Shown: one piece after another, positions 57,311 through 64,000 of the stretch | How the letters are laid out: each line of letters starts with the position of its first letter | Numbering within the stretch: position 1 is the first letter of the stretch | Origin: Magnolia sinica | Taxonomy: Eukaryota; Streptophyta; Magnoliopsida; Magnoliales; Magnoliaceae | NCBI RefSeq assembly: GCF_029962835.1 | Contig: NC_080573.1 | Span: forward strand, 36,201,001-36,265,000 | DNA: 64,000 nt | Direction: 5' to 3' | Translations under genes and position numbers: made by a program | Notes under the pieces: generated by a model | Databases searched by the model: none | What the model was told of the DNA's origin: nothing | Seen by the model: the letters and a program-made list of their open reading frames with translations, nothing else

Positions 57311-58677
57311 CCCAACCAGCATTTTACTAGTCCCGAGCAAAACATGCGAAAAATAATTTTAGAAATACTTGACAATTCCTGTGAACCCGAGTGACTTGTG
57401 AACAGATCGTCGAGGCGCGAGAATTCTAAGATTCATGAATGGTGTATAGAATTTTTTTTCTTTCTGGAATCAAGCTCACGATAAACTTCATAATCAATTT
57501 CAAAAAATTAATCCATTAATTAGAATATTCTAAACATTGAGTTCCATGAGTGTAGAGTGTAATCTCGGCTTACTCTCATAAAGAGATCCAATTGTCAATT
57601 TCATGATATCCTTAGTAATTAACAACAGAATGCATGACAACTGAAACCAACACTTGCCTGATAGGTTAACTTTTCATTCTACTAGCCTTTACTTTTCTTT
57701 ATGAATAGTAACGCCAAGGAAGGGAATCAAGTCCTCACTTATAGGGAGCAAACCTATGGCGAAAACTTGTCGCCTAACTTTTTCAAATGACAACCATAGG
57801 GAATCGAATCTACACCTATAGGGAGCAAACCTATGGTGAAGATTATATGACTTACGCTTTCTCTCAATTCTTAGTTATAGACCGAAGCTAAAAATTTCAG
57901 GCTGGTTCCTTTCATGCTTAGTGATTACCAAGTTAATCATTCAATGTTGAAACGAAACCTTCATGTGCAACCGAGATGTGATATGTGAGATCATGACTCA
58001 ATCAATGTCTAAAAGTTCTAATTATGGGTTAACAATTCAAACTTAACTATGAAATCTAACGGATGGCTGAATCCAAGAGTTATAAATTACCGACATTCTG
58101 TACCTTGCAATGTTAAAATCACCCTTATCCTTCACAATCACTTCAAATGCATAAGAAATTCCAGAAAAATTTAAAAATTTTCACAATTTGTGCTCAAGAC
58201 CAAGAAAATACTGATGAGGTAATCTAATCGCCCACCCCCAACCTAAAATCTGCATTGTCCTCAATGTAAAAGAAATAAGCATGCAATGCATATGGGACAA
58301 CGAAAATAAAAGAGGAGTGATGGACAAATAGTACATGTATGAAAGAATCTAGAGGCTTTCCAAAAAAAATATCCATGTAAGAGTGAGTCAGCATAAGAGA
58401 GAAATTAACAAAAGCAAAATGATAAAAACGCAAAAAGAAAATCCTATCTATACCACTTTCGCAGGTGCTCTCGATTGCATTTAGCGTATGCAACAAGCCT
58501 TTAAACCCCTAGGTTACCCCTAGTGGACGAGTTGTATTCTCGTGAGGGTTTGTAGTAATGCTACCCACAAACATTGACTAATGAATGAGAAAAGTGAAAT
58601 GGAATGAAAAACTGGGTTGCCTCCAAGGAGCGCTAAGTTTAACGTCTTCAGCCAGACAAGAATGGATCATGAACTAA
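57311..58677 (-). other. 3' region of element H
   Basis: About 1.4 kb after pol, with no readable env-like gene. It holds the words AACCTAAAATCTGCATTGTC and GGTTGCCTCCAAGGAGCGCT that I recognise from Athila-type 3' regions. The small ORF at 58224-58496 has no known domain words and I do not call it. Confidence 0.6.
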
Positions 58678-61230
58678 TCAATCTTGATAGCCTAGGTCTG
58701 CCAAATAAATTTCCTCCACATCTTTGTTCATCAAATCATCTAAATATGGTTTCAGCCGTTGACCATTTACTTTGAAGATATTCCCGTCTGTTAGATTTTG
58801 AATCTCAACTGCTCCATGAGGAAATACTTTTACTACTCGATATGGACCATACCATCGCGAACGTAGTTTTCCAGAAAAGAGGCGTAGCCTGGAATTGTAC
58901 AATAATACTTTCTGGTTCGGTTCAAATGTCTTGGGAAGAATTGATTTGTCATGGAAAATTTTTGTCTGTTCTTTATAAATTTTTGCATTCCCATATGCCT
59001 CATTTCGAATTTCTTCTAACTCATTGAGTTGAAGTTTACGATGTGATCCAGCCTTGTTCAAATCAAAATTAAAAGTTTTGATGGCCCAATAAGCATGATG
59101 TTCTAATTCCATAGGTAAGTGACAGGCTTTCCCAAAAATAAGCCTGTACGGAGACATTCCAATCGGGGTTTTGAAAGCCATACGATATGCCCAAAGAGCA
59201 TCATTCAAATGTTGCGACCAATCCTTACGATCGGGGAGAACCGTTTTCTCTAAAATTTGTTTAATCTCCCAATTTGACACCTCAACCTGACCACTTGTTT
59301 GTGAATGATATAGCGTTGTAACTTTATGAGTGATGGAATATTTCTTCATTAAAGATTCAAACGGTTTATTGCAAAAATGAGTACCCCCATCACTTATAAT
59401 TGCTCGAGGAGTGCCAAAATGAGAAAAGATATTCTCTTTTAAGAAACGGACCACAACTTTGTGATCATTCATTTTACATGGCACTGCTTCAATCCACTTA
59501 GAGACATAGTCGACGGCCACAAGGATATACATATAACCGAATGACGGGGGAAATGGGCCCATGAAGTCAATACCCCAGACATCAAATATTTCAACAATGA
59601 GAATATTGGTAAGTGGCATCGCGTTCCTGTGGGAAATATTACCCGTACGTTGGCATTTATCACATGTTGAGCAAAAGGCATGGGTGTCTCGAAACAGTGT
59701 AGGCCAATAAAATCCACTTTGTAAGACTTTCGTAGCTATTTTCTTTGAACCAAAATGACCACTACATGCATGATTATGACAAAAAGAGATTATACTATGA
59801 AACTCACTCTCAGGCACACATCTCCTAATAATCTGATCAGGACAAATTTTGAATAAGTATGGGTCATCCAAAAAGAAATGTTTAACCTCAGCAAGAAATT
59901 TGGATTTATCTTGTTTAGTCCAATGAGAGGGAAGTTGACCTGTAATAAGATAGTTTACAATGTCCGCATACCAAGGTAATTGAGAAATAGTTAGAAGTTG
60001 TTCATCAGGGAAAGACTTGTTCATTGGCAAAGGATCCACTATGGACTCTAAGACAAGTATAGACAAATGGTCGGCTACCACATTTTCGGAACCCTTTTTA
60101 TCTCGAATTTCAATATCGAATTCTTGTAGCAAGAGAATCCACCGAATCAATCGAGGTTTAGCGTCTTTTTTAGAAAGAAGATATTTCAATGCTACATGAT
60201 TTGAGAACACTATAACCTTTGATCCTATGAGATACGACCTGAATTTATCTAGAGCAAATACCACCGCCAACAATTCTTTTTCAGTGGTAGAGTAGTTGAG
60301 CTGTGCATCATTTAGAGTCCTACTAGCATAATAAATGACATGAGGCATTTTGTTCAATCTTTGTCCTAGGACGGCTCCAACAGCATAATCCGAAGCATCA
60401 CACATAAGCTCAAAAGGTAAACTCCAGTCAGGTGGTTGGATGATTGGAGCAAAAGTCAGTAAATGCTTCAACTTATCAAAAGCTTGCCGACACTCATCAT
60501 TAAGAATAAAAGCAACATCTTTAGCTAGTAAATTGCATAAGGGTCGAGAAATTTTGCTAAAATCCTTAATGAATCTCCTATAGAATCCCACATGCCCTAA
60601 GAATGATCTAATCTCCTTAACCGTTCTGGGTGGAGGAAGACTAGAAATTAAATCAATCTTGGCTTTATCAACTTCAATGCCTTTACTTGAAATAACATGC
60701 CCGAGTACAATCCCTTTTTGAACCATAAAATGACACTTTTCCCAATTCAATACCAGGTTCATTTTTTTACATCTTTCCAAGACTAGAGATAGATGGTATA
60801 AACATTCATCAAATAAAGATTCAAAAATTGAAAAATCATCCATGAAAATCTCAAGGAAATGCTCAACCATGTCTAAAAAAATACTCATCATGCATCGTTG
60901 GAAGGTTGCAGGCGCATTACACAACCCAAATGGCATACGCCGATAAGCATATGTGCCAAAGGGACATGTAAATGTGGTTTTCTCTTGATCCTCGGGAGCA
61001 ATGGGAATCTGATTATACCCGAAATAACCATCCAGGAAACAATAATAGTTGTGCCCTGCCAATCTCTCAAGCATCTGATCTATGAAAGGAAGAGGAAAGT
61101 GATCCTTCCTTGTGACCAGGTTTAGTTTACGGTAATCAATACAAACTCGCCAACCCGTAGTCATGCGAGTTGGCACTAACTCATTATCCTCATTCTTTTT
61201 CACCGTAATCCCAGACTTTTTGGGAATAAC
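58678..61230 (-). pseudogene. Element H RT, RNase H and integrase (841 open codons)
   Basis: Open from 61203 to the stop at 58678; upstream a TAA at 61231-61233 divides it from protease. Residues from 61203: RT 1-200, with [28 protein letters not shown] and catalytic FMDD at 120-123. RNase H is at 264-380, with D269, E308 and D378, but Asn at 335 (VFSNHVALK) where the third acidic residue is expected. Integrase has the zinc part near 476-517 (H476, H483, C514, C517) and a core with D545 (GIDFMGP), D605 (IISDGGTHF) and E641 (GQVEVSN). The C-terminal part has [18 protein letters not shown]. It has no chromodomain, as usual for Athila. Confidence 0.93.
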
Positions 61231-62580
61231 TTAAACTGGGCTGACCCATGTGCTATCCGAAATGGGGTAAATGATACCCACATCTAACAATTTTAGCACC
61301 TCAGCCCGAACGACCTCTTTCATGTTAGGGTTAAGCCTCCTTTGCATTTCACGTGATGTTTTTACATTTTCTTCAAGATGAATACGATGCATACACACCG
61401 TGGGGCTTATTCCCTTTATGTCCACTATTGTCCACCCAATAGCTGCCTTATGTTTTCTAAGAACATTAAGCAACTTACCCTCCTGTTTTTTATCAAGGTT
61501 AGCAGCTATGATGACAGGCAGGGTTTCAGAAGGTCCTAAAAATGCATACTTGAGAGTTTTAGGTAATTGTTTAAGGTCGACTTTGGGTGGTTTCTCAATA
61601 GACGGGACCAGTTTAGACTCAGAAGGTGGAAGAGGTTCCACTCTAGCTTTCCATTTTGTTGTATTCATTTCTGGATTAGAGTCAAGCAATGCATTAACTT
61701 CTTGGATAGAACTTTCTATGTCAAAATTTCTGCCAAAATGTGCTAAACAAGTCTCAAGAGTATTTTCGGAAGATTCAAGGAAAGAGTCATGCACTAGACT
61801 CTCAATCATGTTCACTTCAAATATATCATCCCAGTCTGACATTTGTTGTCCAGCATTAAAAACATTGAGTTTAATCTTCATGTTACCAAAAGATAGCTTC
61901 ATAACTCCATTCTTGCAATTTATAATTGCATTGGATGTGGCCAAGAATGGACATCCTAAGATAACCGGGATTTGACTTGTAGGATTCTGGACAGGCTGAG
62001 TATCTAGAACAATGAAATCCACTGGAAAATAAAACTTGTCAACCTGGATTAGCACATCCTCAATAATACCACGGGGCACCTTGATAAATCTATCAGCTAG
62101 TTGTAATGTTATTTTAGTTGGTTTCAGCTCACCAAGTCCTAGCTGCTCATAGACCGAATATGGTAACAAATTAACACTGGCCCCTAAATCAAGCAACGCT
62201 TTCTGAACCTTATGCTCTCCTATGACACAAGAAATGGTAGGAGCTCCTGGATCCCTAAATTTAGGAGGGGTGTTGTGTTGAATCATGGAGCTGAGTTGCT
62301 CCGCAAGGAAGACCTTCTTATGAACATTCATCTTACGCTTTTGAGTGCATAAATCTTTAAGGAACTTAGCATAAGCAGGAACTTGCTTGATGGCATCAAG
62401 CAACGGAATGTTGATTTGCACTTGCTTAAACATGTCTAATATCTCATTAAAGTTGTTTCCTTTCTTAACCGGTGCCAGACGTTGAGGAAAAGGTGCTTTA
62501 GGCACACAAGATGGCACATGAGTGGTTTCTGGAGAGTCAGAGTGTTGTTGGACTTTGGATGCACTAGTATGGCTTTCCAT
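61231..62580 (-). pseudogene. Element H protease and start of RT (449 open codons)
   Basis: The piece reads from a gag-protease linker (LDMFKQVQINIPLLDAIKQV) into the protease: ALLDLGASVNLLPYSVYEQL, with the catalytic motif as D-L-G where D-S/T-G is usual in gypsy elements and D-L-G is known in Athila, then IPVILGCPFLATSNAIINC. The RT approach KEVVRAEVLKLLDVGIIYPI and STWVSPV follow. The stop TAA at 61231-61233 falls at the VSPVQ-V place, where glutamine is expected. The frame is the same as the RT piece. Confidence 0.88.
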
Positions 62581-62586
62581 TTCATT

Positions 62587-63444
62587 TTAATCTTCCGTAT
62601 TGGACTTTAATTCTTCCCTAGGCATCTCTACTTTGTTCTCAATCTGTTTACCGGACCTAAGGGTAATGGTTGATTTGGCTTGCTCATGATATTGTTCTTG
62701 GTTTGAATTAGAGCCAATCTCATACTGTCCTTTTAGATTTACCACAGGTTGACTAGGGAACTTGCCCTTCTCTCTCTCACTCAATGTGACAGCAAGTTGA
62801 CCCAACTGTACTTCCAGCTTAGCAATGGATTGTGCATTTACATGTACACTCTGCTAGTTAGCTAGTAAAGTATGTTGGGTGTCTTTTTGAAATTGAAGTG
62901 AACTCTGCATAAAAAGATTAAGTGCATCCTCAAGAGATGGTTTCCTAGATTGTGGAGGTACTTGTTGATACTGTGAGAACTGCTGAGGTTGTTGACTGCC
63001 AACTTGGGAGTAAGGTTGCATAGGAGGATTTCCAGATGGTCCTCCTTGTTGTGGTCCTTTTGCCCAAGAGAAATTTGGATGTCTAGCCCATCCTGGATTG
63101 TAGGTGTTTGAGTAAGGATCATTCTCAGTTCTCCGAAAGGTGTTCATAGCATATACTTGTTCAGAGAGAAATTCTGGAAATGCTGAACTAGATGGACAAG
63201 ACTGCGTAGGATGGGCGAGACTAGAACATATGGTACATAACTCGACTTGAGTTGTTGGTGGAGGTCCATTGTTTAACATTAAAGCATCCACTTTCTTTGT
63301 CAGGCTATCAATTTTGGCATAAAGATCTGGCGTGACTCCTACCTCATATATACCCCCTTTCTTCAGTGGTTGAGGACTTCTTTTACCTCTATTTGAATAG
63401 TCCCATTGCTGGGAGTTTTCACACAAGGTTTCAAAGAAATTCAA
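62587..63444 (-). pseudogene. Element H gag, 3' half
   Basis: The same frame as pol holds 63444-62854 and 62805-62587, split by a TAG at 62854-62856 and closed by TAA at 62587-62589. It contains a knuckle-like CTICSSLAHPTQSCPS, a PQ-rich stretch (PPMQPYSQVGSQQPQQFSQY) and a short coiled stretch. This is the nucleocapsid part of Athila gag. Confidence 0.84.
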
Positions 63445-64000
63445 GCTTTGACATCACTTTTGGTCATGAATGACCCTCCACTGGTGGCGTTAACCATGCG
63501 ACGGTTTTGGGGTGTCAAACCGTCATAGAAGTATTGAACCTGTTGCCACTTTTCAAAACCATGGTGTGGACATTTAAGAAGTAAATCCTTCCATCTTTCC
63601 CAACATTCATGAAAGTGTTCACCCTCTTTTTGTGTGAAATTCGTAATTTCTCTACGGAGAGCATTAGTTTTGTGAACCGGGAAGAACTTATTTAAGAACT
63701 TCTTAGACAGTTGGTCCCATGTAGTGATAGACCCAACTCCTAGAGAATTCAACCATGCTTTCACCTTATCCTTCAAAGAAAAAGGAAAGAGGCGCAAACG
63801 GATCGAATCGTCTGAAAAGTTTTGGAACTTAAAGGTGGAGCAAATGTCTAAGAATTCTTTCACATGATGATATGGATCCTCCTTATCTAAACCATAAAAG
63901 GAGGGCAACAATTGTATGACCCCAGGTTTAAGTTCAAAGTGTGCTGCCGTGGTGGCAAGCAACACTATACATGAAGGCGCATTGAATTGGATAGGAGCTG
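63441..64000 (-). pseudogene. Element H gag, 5' part, cut by the window edge
   Basis: The frame is open from the right edge. It has LLPSFYGLDKEDPYHHVKEF, FPFSLKDKVKAWLNSL and WDQLSKKFLNKFFP, the Athila Retrotrans_gag domain. The frame ends in TGA near 63446, where the next frame continues in sense; a one-base deletion in a Trp codon (VKA-W) explains this. The first residues lie outside the window. Confidence 0.88.

Larger units (their letters stand above)
57311..64000 (-). mobile_element. Element H: Athila-lineage gypsy element, nearly intact coding region
   Basis: Minus strand. Gag, protease, RT, RNase H and integrase are co-linear in one frame from about 63440 to 58678 with three stops, plus one frameshift in gag. 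The 5' end runs off the window. The left end is lost at 57310 at a G-rich stretch that looks like a polypurine tract, so no 3' LTR is seen. Lineage is from the RT text and the gag layout. Confidence 0.88.

Noticed and set aside
61400..61975. 191-codon plus-strand ORF
   Set aside because: It is the antisense of the Athila protease frame, which has clear catalytic and flank motifs on the minus strand.

Overview
The window is plant nuclear DNA made almost entirely of nested, decayed LTR retrotransposons. No host gene, tRNA or rRNA gene could be supported. The evidence is Ty3/gypsy and Ty1/copia gag, protease, RT, RNase H and integrase motifs on both strands, LTR pairs, primer-binding sites matching initiator tRNA-Met, a Tourist-like MITE and minisatellites. 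An angiosperm is certain; the species is not determinable here. The dense GTGGGCCC-type sequence and the DNA-transposon scrap at 9.6 kb remind me of magnoliid genomes, but that is only an impression.

Layout, left to right: element A (1-9610, minus, chromovirus of Tekay/Del type, with an extra ORF between leader and gag); a DNA-transposon scrap; element T (9804-15950, plus, Tat lineage, MITE in its LTR); gag-only fragment G (15951-17255, plus); element F (17256-21480, minus, chromovirus); element C (21480-27399, minus, SIRE/Maximus-type copia with an extra ORF after pol); element E (27400-43153, minus, a very long-LTR gypsy element that lost almost all of its interior), which is inserted in the gag of C and is itself split by element D (31347-41946, plus, SIRE/Maximus copia, extra ORF after pol); element B1 (43154-49256, minus, relative of A) inserted in the 5' LTR of E; element B2 (49257-57310, minus, same family, extra ORF before gag) inserted in B1; and element H (57311-64000, minus, Athila lineage), the least damaged coding region, running off the right edge.

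The main discovery candidate is the extra ORF. Four elements carry it: two gypsy copies (A, B2) between the leader and gag, and two copia copies (C, D) downstream of pol. Read by eye, all four share one protein plan: a basic start, a roughly 200-residue domain with shared motifs, an acidic stretch, a coiled coil and a short proline/serine tail. The domain resembles the 'putative plant transposon protein' family. One protein module therefore sits in two retrotransposon superfamilies at opposite ends of the element. In the copia copies it is preceded by four CGACYAGTCG-type palindromes at conserved spacing, about 290 bp before its ATG. The same palindromes, about 21 bp apart, stand just upstream of the TATA box in the LTR of D. 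This suggests that an LTR-like promoter drives the extra ORF separately.

Nearly every pol gene is broken. In D almost all inferred stop codons can be explained by C-to-T or G-to-A change, as expected for long-methylated DNA. Boundaries below were read by eye and are usually good to 10-50 bp; LTR ends given with TG/CA are better.
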